A stretch of DNA of 64,000 nt, from the NCBI GenBank assembly GCA_965661345.1, contig CBFIDK010000001.1:317653-381652 (forward strand), given 5' to 3'. A program made the position numbers and the translations under genes. Positions 43,085 to 51,318 of the stretch are shown here, in pieces; position 1 is the stretch's first letter; each line of letters starts with the position of its first letter. The notes below the pieces were generated by a model that had not been told where the DNA came from, made no database searches, and saw nothing but the letters and a program-made list of their open reading frames with translations. Source of the DNA: GCA-2862585 sp965661345 (lineage in GTDB: Bacteria > Bacteroidota > Bacteroidia > Flavobacteriales > UBA7312).

Positions 43085-44623
43085 ATGCTTGTTAAAACTT
43101 ATGGCTCTGCCGTTTTCGGTATAGATGCTACTACCATTACAATCGAAGTAAATGCTTCAGCTGGAATAAAATTCTTTTTAGTTGGTCTTCCTGATAATGC
43201 TGTTAAAGAAAGTCATTATCGCATTGAAGCAGCTTTAAAAAATACAGGCTATCGAATTCCTGGAAAGAAGTTTATAATTAATATGGCGCCCGCCGACATT
43301 AGAAAGGAAGGCTCTGCTTATGATCTTCCGCTTGCTATCGGCATACTAGCATCAACACATCAAGTAAAGGCAGAACAGTTAAAAGACTTTGTCATCATGG
43401 GTGAATTGTCTTTAGATGGAGGCCTACAACCTATTAAAGGTGCATTACCCATAGCTATACAGGCAAGGAAAGAAGGCTTTAAAGGTTTAATTGTACCAAA
43501 AGCAAATGCAAAAGAAGCCGCAATAGTCAATAATCTTGATGTTTATGGTATTGAGAACATTAAGGAGCTGATAGATTTCTTAAATGGTAAAATTGACTTA
43601 AATCCATTGTTCGTAGATACCAGAAAAGAGTTTTTTGATGCTATTCAGCAATCCGATATTGACTTTTCAGATGTAAAAGGACAAAGAAACATAAAAAGGT
43701 CATTAGAAATTGCGGCGGCAGGCGGGCATAATGTGATACTAATAGGCCCTCCAGGTTCAGGAAAAACGATGTTGGCAAAAAGAATTCCAGGTATTCTACC
43801 ACCCTTGAGTTTGAACGAGGCTTTAGAGACTACAAAAATACATTCAGTTTCAGGTCGAATGTCTGATAACACGTCCTTACTAACAACCAGACCATTTAGA
43901 TCACCACACCATACCATTTCCGATGTTGCATTGGTGGGTGGCGGAGCATTTCCTCAGCCAGGTGAAATTTCCCTTTCACACAATGGAGTTCTTTTTTTAG
44001 ATGAACTTCCTGAGTTTAAAAGAGTTGTTTTAGAGGTTATGCGCCAACCTCTAGAAGATAGAATTGTCACTATCTCTAGAGCTAAGTTTAGTGTAGATTT
44101 TCCAGCAAGTTTTATGTTAGTAGCCTCCATGAACCCTTGTCCATGTGGCTTTTATAATCACCCAGAAAAAGAATGCCTTTGTAGCCCAGGCGTAGTACAG
44201 AAATATCTAAGCAAAATTTCAGGGCCATTATTAGATAGGATTGATTTACACGTTGAGGTAACTCCAGTTAAATTTGATGAGTTAGCCGATAAGTCTAAGT
44301 CAGAGTCTAGTGTGGTTATTCGTAAAAGGGTGATTAGAGCTAGAGAAATTCAACTTAATAGGTATTCTGAATCAGACTCAATACATTGTAATGCTCAAAT
44401 TAATTCTAAGCTAATAAAGGAACATTGTGAACTTTCAATTGAAGGTCAATCCCTTTTAAAAAATGCGATGAAAAAACTTGAACTCTCAGCAAGAGCATAC
44501 GACCGTATTCTTAAAGTTGCAAGAACTATTGCTGATTTAGAGGGAGCAGAACGAATTGACACTCCACATATTGCTGAGGCTATTCAGTTTCGATCTCTTG
44601 ACAGAAGCGATTGGGCAGGTTAA
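43085..44623 (+). CDS. comM: YifB/ComM-family Mg chelatase-like AAA+ ATPase
   Basis: A 512-residue AAA+ helicase-like protein. ComM promotes branch migration during natural transformation and recombination. Domains are an N-terminal S5/Lon-like region (about 1-170, FLVGLPDNAVKESHYRIEAA), a Mg-chelatase AAA core with Walker A GPPGSGKTMLAKRIPGILPP and RSPHHTISDVALVGGG, a zinc-type MNPCPCGFYNHPEKECLC, and a C-terminal Mg_chelatase_C region (RILKVARTIADLEGAERI). It follows dsbD by 25 bp and ends at a minus-strand terminator region. Confidence 0.93.
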   Translation: MLVKTYGSAVFGIDATTITIEVNASAGIKFFLVGLPDNAVKESHYRIEAALKNTGYRIPGKKFIINMAPADIRKEGSAYDLPLAIGILASTHQVKAEQLKDFVIMGELSLDGGLQPIKGALPIAIQARKEGFKGLIVPKANAKEAAIVNNLDVYGIENIKELIDFLNGKIDLNPLFVDTRKEFFDAIQQSDIDFSDVKGQRNIKRSLEIAAAGGHNVILIGPPGSGKTMLAKRIPGILPPLSLNEALETTKIHSVSGRMSDNTSLLTTRPFRSPHHTISDVALVGGGAFPQPGEISLSHNGVLFLDELPEFKRVVLEVMRQPLEDRIVTISRAKFSVDFPASFMLVASMNPCPCGFYNHPEKECLCSPGVVQKYLSKISGPLLDRIDLHVEVTPVKFDELADKSKSESSVVIRKRVIRAREIQLNRYSESDSIHCNAQINSKLIKEHCELSIEGQSLLKNAMKKLELSARAYDRILKVARTIADLEGAERIDTPHIAEAIQFRSLDRSDWAG

Positions 44624-44627
44624 AAAA

Positions 44628-44658
44628 ACAAAGCACTCACTTTTGATGAATGCTTTGT
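44628..44658 (-). terminator. Intrinsic terminator after the alpha/beta hydrolase gene
   Basis: Twelve-base arms (44628-44639 with 44647-44658) with one G-U pair form a stem around a 7-base loop. On the minus strand the stem is followed by an unbroken U-run, so it ends the hydrolase transcript. comM stops five bases to its left; its own transcripts would meet the hairpin without a U-run. Confidence 0.82.
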
Positions 44659-44684
44659 AATAGGTGAAAGCCAAAAAAATGCAA

Positions 44685-45527
44685 TTACTTTTCTTGAATG
44701 TTAACTAATATTTCGGCTAAGTTTCCTGCTTGCGAAAAATTAGGTGTATGACTTGATTCCAAAGTAAAAACTTCTTCTACTTGGTCATGATACATAGCTC
44801 TTTGAATTTCTATAGGAATTGCTCTATCTTCAGTACATTCGATATAATACTTTTTAATTGAGCCGAAGTTTTCGTCAGTAATTTCAAGCTCATACGTTAA
44901 CGGAGCTAAAGGTTCAGCCACAATAAATGGCTTAGCAGCTTCAAATGCTTCTGCAGGAATGTCATGAGCAAAAGCATTTTGAATTTCTTCATCAACAACA
45001 TAGGCAAATGTTTTGTCATCAGATACGCGGAAATTCTCAACAGCTTTTGATCCTTCAACGCCTTGTACAGCACCTAAGAAAGAGCCGCCATTAGGCAGTA
45101 AAAATGCTGTAAGATAAACTAAGCTTTTTACTTTTTCTGGTCTCAATTCGGCTGCTCTACTAACTGTAATGCCGTTAAAGCTATGTCCTAACAAGACAAC
45201 AGGATCTTCTTGATTATCTAGGATGTCGGTTATAGTCTTCACATAATCTTCCATTGTAATTTCTGCTGGACTTGTTTTATCACTTCCATGGCCTGGTAAA
45301 TCTGGAGTGATTACATTAAATCCTTTTTCTTTGAGTACATTGGCTACACCTTCCCATTGCCAAGCACCAAGCCATGCGGAGTGGACTAAAACGAAAGTTT
45401 CTTTTTTCAGCTCTTCAATTTGAATTTCGCCTGAATCTTGTGTGTCTTGAGTTGAATTCGTCGAGCAACTAGCGAATAGAATTAGCGCGAGAGTGCTAAT
45501 TGAAATCATGTTTTTAAGTTTAATCAT
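44685..45527 (-). CDS. Alpha/beta hydrolase lipoprotein
   Basis: A 280-residue predicted lipoprotein. The signal sequence ends with the lipobox LFASC (Cys21), followed by a Ser/Thr/Asp-rich tether. The hydrolase domain has the oxyanion region LVHSAWLGAWQWEGVANVL, PDLPGHGSD, and the nucleophile elbow LGHSFNG with Ser. A late acid/His pair is expected around ECTEDRAIP and LESSHTPNF. It resembles the plant methyl/salicyl-esterase group (EstC-like), whose bacterial relatives act on small esters. The substrate is unknown. The hydrolase would sit on the outer or inner membrane surface. Confidence 0.87.
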   Translation of the reverse strand: MIKLKNMISISTLALILFASCSTNSTQDTQDSGEIQIEELKKETFVLVHSAWLGAWQWEGVANVLKEKGFNVITPDLPGHGSDKTSPAEITMEDYVKTITDILDNQEDPVVLLGHSFNGITVSRAAELRPEKVKSLVYLTAFLLPNGGSFLGAVQGVEGSKAVENFRVSDDKTFAYVVDEEIQNAFAHDIPAEAFEAAKPFIVAEPLAPLTYELEITDENFGSIKKYYIECTEDRAIPIEIQRAMYHDQVEEVFTLESSHTPNFSQAGNLAEILVNIQEK

Positions 45528-45561
45528 GTTTTTAAGTATTTAATTAATAAAATAAGACTGT

Positions 45562-45620
45562 GTCAACTTTTAGATTATTCACAGAATTAGGATTCTGTAA
45601 AATAAGATTTTAGAGTTGAC
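45562..45620 (+). promoter_or_regulatory. Nested inverted repeats in the hydrolase/pnuC intergenic region
   Basis: An inner 7-bp hairpin (ACAGAAT-TAGG-ATTCTGT, 45581-45598) lies inside outer arms GTCAAC (45562-45567) and GTTGAC (45615-45620). Whether it is an RNA element or a protein-binding dyad cannot be told. It lies upstream of the pnuC -7 box, which argues for DNA binding. It is not the TPP riboswitch pattern. Confidence 0.35.
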
Positions 45621-45712
45621 GGAATAGAATTGTAATTGGGGTTGAATGTTCACTTTTTTTGGCTTATTAGGCAAATCTACTAAAAAGAATTTAAAAAAAA
45701 ATAATTGTCTGT

Positions 45713-45720
45713 TAAGTTTG
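45713..45720 (+). promoter_or_regulatory. -7 promoter box upstream of pnuC (TAAGTTTG)
   Basis: An exact TAnnTTTG match. It lies inside the reading frame opened by the ATG at 45646 and about 45 bases before the TTG at 45766. This supports the shorter pnuC start, with a leader of about 40 bases. Confidence 0.45.
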
Positions 45721-45765
45721 AATCATATCTGTTTTTTAATTCTATTTGTAGTTCAATTTAGGCTT

Positions 45766-46332
45766 TTGGATTTATATCTTATCATAGAAATTTTAGCAGT
45801 TATTTTTGGTTTGCTGTATTTAGGCTTATTGATTATGGAGAGAATCGAATGTTGGATTTTCGGAATTTTGGCTTCTTTACTTAGTATTTTTTTATTCTAC
45901 CACACAAAACTATATTCTGAGGCTATTTTGTATTCTTATTATGTAATAATGGGTTTTTACGGCTATTTTTTATGGCAAAAAAAATCTGACGATAATGTAT
46001 TAGCAATTAATGTAAATGAACAAAAGCCTATTTTTCATTTTTATTATATCACTATTTGTTCGCTTTTAGCCTTTGCGTTATCCTTGTTTTTTGATGTTTA
46101 TACCGATGCTGAGAGTCCATATATTGATGCCTTCACAACAGTCTTTAGCTTTTTAGCTACCTATCTTCAAGCTAAAAAGGTACTTTCTTCTTGGAAGTAT
46201 TGGATTGTAATAAACAGCGTTACGATTTGGCTGTATATCAATAAAGAATTGGAGATTTATGCCGCACTTATGGTTGTGTATTTGATAATGTCCATCTCGG
46301 GATATATTAGATGGAAAAAAGTCATTGGCTAA
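45766..46332 (+). CDS. pnuC: Nicotinamide riboside transporter PnuC
   Basis: Inner-membrane facilitator for nicotinamide riboside (or a related vitamin precursor) in NAD salvage. The family core is clear: IIEILAVIFGLLYLGLLIME, then ECWIFGILASLLSIFLFYHT, LYSEAILYSYYVIMGFYGYF, and a C-terminal helix bundle. The start is uncertain: TTG at 45766 gives 188 residues, close to the family length, and lies after a promoter box. An ATG at 45646 would add 40 poorly conserved residues (228 total). No riboswitch is recognised. Its stop abuts the stop of secA with no spacer. Confidence 0.85.
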   Translation: MDLYLIIEILAVIFGLLYLGLLIMERIECWIFGILASLLSIFLFYHTKLYSEAILYSYYVIMGFYGYFLWQKKSDDNVLAINVNEQKPIFHFYYITICSLLAFALSLFFDVYTDAESPYIDAFTTVFSFLATYLQAKKVLSSWKYWIVINSVTIWLYINKELEIYAALMVVYLIMSISGYIRWKKVIG

Positions 46333-49300
46333 TTATTTGCCATGACATTGTTTGAATTTTTTACCACTACCGCACGGACAAGGGTCGTTTCTTCCCACTT
46401 TTTCTTCTACTCTTACAGGTTGAGCTTTTGGTTTTTGTCTTTCTGCTCCTCCGTTTGGATTTCCACCAATATCTTGTCGGCCTGTTTGTAAACGTTCTTG
46501 CTTATGCTGTTGTTCTTGTTTTACTGACGTTTGCTCCGGTAAGTTGGCTTTAGTTAAGAAAGATACGATGTCTTTATTGACTTGTTCCATCATTTGCTTA
46601 AAGAGGTTAAACGACTCAAACTTATAAATTAGTAGTGGGTCTTTTTGCTCATAAGTAGCGTTTTGTACGGATTGTTTCAAGTCATCCAATTCTCTTAAAT
46701 TTTCTTTCCAAGAACTATCGATGATTGCTAATGTTACTCCTTTTTCTATGGAAAGCGGAATATTTCCACCTTCGGTTTCGTAAGCCTCTTTTAAATTTGT
46801 GACAACCTGAAGGGTTTTTATTCCATCTGTAAATGGAATGACGATGTTCTCATAGCTTGCCGATTGATTTTCAAATACATCTTTTATGACTGGGAATGTC
46901 TTTTTACCAATTGTCGAGTTTTTAATTTTATAATTCTCAATTGAAGCTTGATAAATCGTTTCTGTTAATTCTTCAGTACTTAATTGTTTGAAGTCATCTT
47001 CATTAACTGGGCATTGAATGCTTAGGAAACGAATCAGGTCTAATTTAAAGCCATCAAAATCTTGCATTGATTGGTATTCAGTTACGATACTTTCACATGT
47101 ATCATAAATCATATTGTCAATATCAACTGCTAATCGATCTCCAAATAAGGCGTGTTTTCTCTTTTTATAGATAACTGTTCGTTGAGCATTCATGACGTCA
47201 TCGTACTCAAGTAGTCTTTTTCGAATACCGAAGTTATTTTCTTCAACTTTTTTCTGAGCTCTTTCGATAGATTTAGTAATCATTGAATGCTGAATAACTT
47301 CGCCCTCTTCTAAGCCCATTCTGTCCATCATTTTGGCAATTCTATCGGAGCCAAATAGTCGCATTAAGTTATCTTCTAATGAAACAAAAAACTGTGATGA
47401 ACCAGGGTCGCCTTGTCGTCCAGCACGTCCTCTTAGCTGTCTGTCAACACGTCTTGAGTCATGGCGTTCTGTTCCAATAATAGCCAAACCACCATTTGCT
47501 TTTACTTCATCGCTTAACTTAATATCTGTTCCACGACCAGCCATGTTGGTGGCGATAGTAACATTTCCTGCCTTTCCTGCTTCAGCTACAATATCCGCTT
47601 CTTTCTGATGTAGTTTAGCGTTAAGAACATTGTGTTTGATGTTTTTCATGGTGAGTAATCTGCTCAATAGTTCAGAAATTTCAACAGATGTTGTACCAAC
47701 TAAAATTGGTCGCCCTTCATTGCTAAGTTCAACAATTTCATCGATTACAGCATTGTATTTTTCACGAGCAGTTTTATAAACTTTATCTTCTTTGTCGTCT
47801 CGTTGTATTGGTCGATTTGTTGGAATTACAACTACGTCTAACTCGTAGATGTCCCAAAATTCACCAGCTTCAGTTTCAGCAGTTCCTGTCATACCAGAAA
47901 GCTTGTTGTACATTCTGAAGTAGTTTTGTAGCGTAATGGTAGCAAACGTTTGTGTGGCAGCTTCAATTTTTACGTTTTCTTTAGCTTCGATTGCTTGGTG
48001 AAGTCCGTCTGAGTAACGTCTTCCATCCATGATACGACCTGTCTGTTCATCGACAATTTTGACTTTATTGTCCATCAATACGTATTCAACATCTTTTTCG
48101 AAAAGCGTATAGGCTTTCAGCAATTGATTAACTGAATGTATTCGTTCGCTTTTGATGGAATAGTCTCTCATTAAAGCTTCTTTCTTGACTAGCTTATCTT
48201 TATCATTTAGATTTCCTTTTTCTAACTCAGCAATTTCCGAGCCCACGTCTGGCATAATGAAAAAGTTGCTGTCGTCGGTACTACTAGTTATTAAGTCGAT
48301 GCCTTTATCGGTTAGCTCAATAGAATTGTGTTGCTCATCGATTACAAAAAATAAATCTTCATCTACAACAGGCATTTCTTTGCCTTGATCTTGCATGTAA
48401 AAATTTTCTGTCTTTTGAAGTAAGGCTCTGACGCCATCTTCACTTAGAAACTTAATTAAAGCTTTGTTTTTTGGAAGTCCTCTGTAAGCTCTTAGAAGTT
48501 TGAATCCGCCTTCTTTATTGTTGCCTTCTTTAATGAGTTTTTTGGCGTCTGCTAGAACTGTATTTATGAATTTCTTTTGGGCATCAACTAAGTCGTGAAT
48601 TTTATGTTTTAGTTCATTAAATTCATGTTTATCACCAGTTGGTGTTGGTCCAGAAATAATTAAAGGTGTTCTGGCATCATCAATAAGCACCGAGTCAACT
48701 TCATCTACAATGGCGTAATTGTGTGGCCGTTGTACCAAATCTTGCGGTCGTCGGGCCATATTATCTCTAAGATAATCAAATCCGAACTCGTTGTTAGTCC
48801 CGTAAGTTATGTCAGCTAGATAAGCATTTCTTCTTTCTTCCGAATTTGGTTGATGCCTATCGATACAATCAATGGACAATCCGTGGAATTGATAAAGTGG
48901 CCCCATCCATTCGCAGTCTCTTTTTGCGAGGTAATCATTTACTGTTACGAGGTGCACCCCTTTTCCAGGAAGGGCATTTAGATAAACGGGTAGTGTAGCC
49001 GATAATGTTTTTCCTTCACCCGTTTGCATCTCTGCAATTTTTCCAGAGTGAAGCACATAACCACCAACTAGCTGAACATCATAATGAACCATGTCCCAAA
49101 CTATTTCATTTCCCGCAGCTATCCATTTATTACGAAAAATGGCTTTTTCACCTTTTATTTCAACATTACCATATGCCGCAGCGAGGTCTTTGTCAAAATC
49201 GTTGGCGGTAACTTCAATATTTCCGTTTGAAAAACGTTTTGCGGTCTCTTTAACTACAGCAAAAGCTTCAGGGAGTATTTGCTCGAGTAAATCTTCTGTT

Positions 49301-49599
49301 TTTTCTACAACATCTTTTTCAAGTTTATCTATTTCAGTGTAGATGCTTTCTTTCTCTTGAAGTTGGATGTTTGTTGATTCGGCTTTTTCTTTTAGATTAT
49401 CTATTTCTTTGTAAGTGTCTTTAGTAGCATCTTCAATTTGCTTTTTAAAGTCAGAAGTTTTAGCTCTAAGTTCATCATTACTAAGCGATTCAATGGAAGG
49501 ATATACGCTTTTAATTTTTTCAATAATAGGATTAATTTCTTTTAAATCTTTATCGTATTTATTTCCGAAAATCTTGGTAGCAAAATCAAATATTCCCAT
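46333..49599 (-). CDS. secA: Preprotein translocase ATPase SecA
   Basis: Motor ATPase of the Sec export pathway. At 1088 residues it is longer than enterobacterial SecA (901), mainly from a charged coiled-coil-like insertion around residues 52-105 (KKQIEDATKDTYKEID, EKESIYTEIDKLEKD) and a bulky central region, as in other Bacteroidota. Walker A is MQTGEGKT at 191-198; the DEVD box is VDEVDSVLIDDARTPLI. The C-terminal zinc tail is CPCGSGKKFKQCHGK. The promoter box TAAATTTG lies 29 bases upstream. Confidence 0.97.
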   Translation of the reverse strand: MGIFDFATKIFGNKYDKDLKEINPIIEKIKSVYPSIESLSNDELRAKTSDFKKQIEDATKDTYKEIDNLKEKAESTNIQLQEKESIYTEIDKLEKDVVEKTEDLLEQILPEAFAVVKETAKRFSNGNIEVTANDFDKDLAAAYGNVEIKGEKAIFRNKWIAAGNEIVWDMVHYDVQLVGGYVLHSGKIAEMQTGEGKTLSATLPVYLNALPGKGVHLVTVNDYLAKRDCEWMGPLYQFHGLSIDCIDRHQPNSEERRNAYLADITYGTNNEFGFDYLRDNMARRPQDLVQRPHNYAIVDEVDSVLIDDARTPLIISGPTPTGDKHEFNELKHKIHDLVDAQKKFINTVLADAKKLIKEGNNKEGGFKLLRAYRGLPKNKALIKFLSEDGVRALLQKTENFYMQDQGKEMPVVDEDLFFVIDEQHNSIELTDKGIDLITSSTDDSNFFIMPDVGSEIAELEKGNLNDKDKLVKKEALMRDYSIKSERIHSVNQLLKAYTLFEKDVEYVLMDNKVKIVDEQTGRIMDGRRYSDGLHQAIEAKENVKIEAATQTFATITLQNYFRMYNKLSGMTGTAETEAGEFWDIYELDVVVIPTNRPIQRDDKEDKVYKTAREKYNAVIDEIVELSNEGRPILVGTTSVEISELLSRLLTMKNIKHNVLNAKLHQKEADIVAEAGKAGNVTIATNMAGRGTDIKLSDEVKANGGLAIIGTERHDSRRVDRQLRGRAGRQGDPGSSQFFVSLEDNLMRLFGSDRIAKMMDRMGLEEGEVIQHSMITKSIERAQKKVEENNFGIRKRLLEYDDVMNAQRTVIYKKRKHALFGDRLAVDIDNMIYDTCESIVTEYQSMQDFDGFKLDLIRFLSIQCPVNEDDFKQLSTEELTETIYQASIENYKIKNSTIGKKTFPVIKDVFENQSASYENIVIPFTDGIKTLQVVTNLKEAYETEGGNIPLSIEKGVTLAIIDSSWKENLRELDDLKQSVQNATYEQKDPLLIYKFESFNLFKQMMEQVNKDIVSFLTKANLPEQTSVKQEQQHKQERLQTGRQDIGGNPNGGAERQKPKAQPVRVEEKVGRNDPCPCGSGKKFKQCHGK

Positions 49600-49628
49600 T
49601 ACATAAAATTAAGATGTGTTACAATTCG

Positions 49629-49636
49629 CAAATTTA
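49629..49636 (-). promoter_or_regulatory. -7 promoter box of secA (TAAATTTG)
   Basis: An exact TAnnTTTG match on the minus strand, 29 bases upstream of the secA ATG. No TTG lies at the expected -33 distance. Confidence 0.5.
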
Positions 49637-49669
49637 CTTTTTTTTAAGGGATTGCTCACTTTATAGCAT

Positions 49670-49692
49670 AAAAAAAGCCGCTAGAAGCGGCT
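49670..49692 (-). terminator. Intrinsic terminator after the DUF2795 gene
   Basis: The 6-bp GC-rich stem AGCCGC/GCGGCT with a 5-base loop is followed by seven U on the minus strand. It lies 8 bases beyond the stop of the DUF2795 gene and isolates it from secA. Confidence 0.88.
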
Positions 49693-49700
49693 GTTGATTG

Positions 49701-49922
49701 TTAGTACTCATCTTCATTAAAGAAGAAGTCGTCTTTATCAGGGTAATCGGGCCAAATATCTTCAATAGAATCAAACATTTCACCGTCATCTTCTAGTTCC
49801 TGAAGATTTTCTACTACTTCCATAGGTGCACCTGAACGAATAGCAAAATCAATTAACTCATCTTTATTCGCTGGCCAAGGGGCGTCTTCTAATTTAGAAG
49901 CTAATTCTAATGTCCAATACAT
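49701..49922 (-). CDS. DUF2795 family protein (73 residues)
   Basis: A small acidic protein conserved in Bacteroidota. It matches the DUF2795 pattern: MYWTLELASKLEDAPWPANK, then ELIDFAIRSGAPMEVVENLQ, and an acidic tail with IEDIWPDYPDKDDFFFNEDE. No signal peptide or membrane segment is present, so it is cytosolic. Its function is unknown, but the strong conservation suggests a basic cellular role. It has its own promoter (TACTTTTG with TTG, 19-base spacer) and its own terminator, making it a tight single-gene unit. Confidence 0.9.
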   Translation of the reverse strand: MYWTLELASKLEDAPWPANKDELIDFAIRSGAPMEVVENLQELEDDGEMFDSIEDIWPDYPDKDDFFFNEDEY

Positions 49923-49936
49923 AGTTTAAATTTTTG

Positions 49937-49944
49937 CAAAAGTA
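49937..49944 (-). promoter_or_regulatory. Promoter of the DUF2795 gene (TACTTTTG with TTG)
   Basis: TACTTTTG on the minus strand with TTG at 49964-49966, a 19-base spacer. It is among the best full matches to the Bacteroidota promoter in the window. The leader is about 10 bases. Confidence 0.65.
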
Positions 49945-49974
49945 ATTTTTTTAAAGAAATAGACAAGATTTTTT

Positions 49975-50523
49975 TTACTTAGCTGAGATCCAAGGGATTT
50001 CCGTTGCGTCAAGATTTTTTGTTAGATATCTGCTTAAAACAAATAGGTAATCAGAAAGTCGGTTTAAATATTTTAAAATTATTTCTTTTTGCAAAATGTC
50101 TTCACCAATTTGTGTGGTTAATCGTTCGGCACGTCTGCATACACATCTAGCGATATGACAAAAGGATACTGTTGTATGTCCTCCAGGCAAAATAAACGAT
50201 CGCATTTCTGGAAGTGAATCGTTCATTTTATCAATTTCTTTTTCCAAAAGAGTTACGTCTTCTTCATCTAGTAGAGGTAATTTCATTTTGTTAGTGCCAT
50301 CTTGGTTTGCAAGTAAAGCGCCAATGGTAAATAATTTGTTCTGAATCGTAATTATAAGATCATGCGTTTCTTCACCAACACTTTGGTCACGCAGTAGTCC
50401 CATGTATGAGTTGAGTTCGTCAACAGTTCCGTAAGCTTCAATTCGTTCATGATTTTTAGGAACTCTTTTCCCACCAATTAGCTGGGTAGTCCCATTATCG
50501 CCTTTTTTTGTGTAAATCTTCAT
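49975..50523 (-). CDS. pduO: Cob(I)alamin adenosyltransferase, PduO type
   Basis: Transfers adenosine from ATP to cob(I)alamin to form coenzyme B12. The 182-residue protein has the PduO N-terminal ATP-binding MKIYTKKGDNGTTQLIGGKR and, after helix 1, EAYGTVDELNSYMGLLRD, then the R-rich helix HIARCVCRRAERLTTQ and LNRLSDYLFVLSRYL. B12 would serve methylmalonyl-CoA mutase or a ribonucleotide reductase elsewhere. It lies 4 bp downstream of the ABC ATPase gene and is probably co-transcribed with it. Confidence 0.94.
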   Translation of the reverse strand: MKIYTKKGDNGTTQLIGGKRVPKNHERIEAYGTVDELNSYMGLLRDQSVGEETHDLIITIQNKLFTIGALLANQDGTNKMKLPLLDEEDVTLLEKEIDKMNDSLPEMRSFILPGGHTTVSFCHIARCVCRRAERLTTQIGEDILQKEIILKYLNRLSDYLFVLSRYLTKNLDATEIPWISAK

Positions 50524-50527
50524 AAGG

Positions 50528-51226
50528 TTATGAATTTATTGGTGAGCTATTAACTTTATCACTTTCAATTTCTCCGTCTTTTAGTCTCACGATTCGATGG
50601 GCATATTGCGCTATTTCGTCTTCATGGGTTACAATGATGACGGTATTGCCATTTTTATGGATTTCTTGAAATAATGCCATTATCTCAACGGAAGTTGCAC
50701 TATCAAGATTTCCTGTTGGTTCATCGGCTAAAATAATAGATGGATTATTGACCAGGGCTCTGGCTACAGCGACTCTTTGTCTTTGCCCTCCTGATAGTTC
50801 ATTTGGACGGTGATTGATTCTATCTGAAAGGTTTACTTTTTCTAGAGCATCTAATGCTTTTATCTCTCGTTCTTCCTTGTTGAAACCAGCATAAATCAGT
50901 GGTAACATTACATTTTCTAAGGCAGTAGATTTTGGTAAGAGATTAAAACTTTGAAATACAAATCCAATTTCTTTATTTCTGATTTCTGCAAGACTGTTGT
51001 CGTCTAATTGACTGACATTATTGTTAGCTAATGTGTAGCTTCCTTCGGTCGGCGTGTCTAAGCAACCAAGAATATTCATCAGGGTAGATTTTCCTGATCC
51101 CGATTGTCCCATTAAGGCCACAAATTCATTTTTTTCTATTGAAAGGTCTATAGTTTTTAGTGCCTTAATAACTTCATTTCCAACTGTGAAATGTCTAGCA
51201 ATTTTTTTAATCTTGATTACCGTCAT
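50528..51226 (-). CDS. ABC transporter ATP-binding protein, MacB/LolD type
   Basis: A 232-residue ATPase with Walker A GQSGSGKSTLMNILG, the Q-loop FVFQSFNLLPKSTALEN, the signature LSGGQRQRVAVARALV, Walker B IILADEPTGNLDSATS and H-loop VIIVTHEDEIAQYA. Closest types are MacB/LolD-like ATPases, which pull lipoproteins, peptides or drugs from the membrane through FtsX-like permeases. No permease gene is adjacent, so its partner must be encoded elsewhere. A one-mismatch -7 box (TAACTTTA) lies upstream. Confidence 0.92.
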   Translation of the reverse strand: MTVIKIKKIARHFTVGNEVIKALKTIDLSIEKNEFVALMGQSGSGKSTLMNILGCLDTPTEGSYTLANNNVSQLDDNSLAEIRNKEIGFVFQSFNLLPKSTALENVMLPLIYAGFNKEEREIKALDALEKVNLSDRINHRPNELSGGQRQRVAVARALVNNPSIILADEPTGNLDSATSVEIMALFQEIHKNGNTVIIVTHEDEIAQYAHRIVRLKDGEIESDKVNSSPINS

Positions 51227-51318
51227 AACTGGGTGTAAAGTTAGTTAAAATACAGTCATTATTTTTTTTCGTCTGTCTCTTTTGAAACTGAAGAAATAAA
51301 AAATAGTAAATCCGAAAA

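Noticed and set aside
45530..45570. Sigma-70-like TTGACA element on the minus strand upstream of the hydrolase
   Set aside because: Bacteroidota sigma A does not use the TTGACA/TATAAT pattern, the -10 match is poor, and it coincides with the nested repeat arms; probably chance.
45528..45765. TPP or NAD-type riboswitch upstream of pnuC
   Set aside because: The TPP core elements (CUGAGA and the long conserved GAU/CUGG block) are absent. Only simple nested repeats are seen, and they lie upstream of the promoter box.
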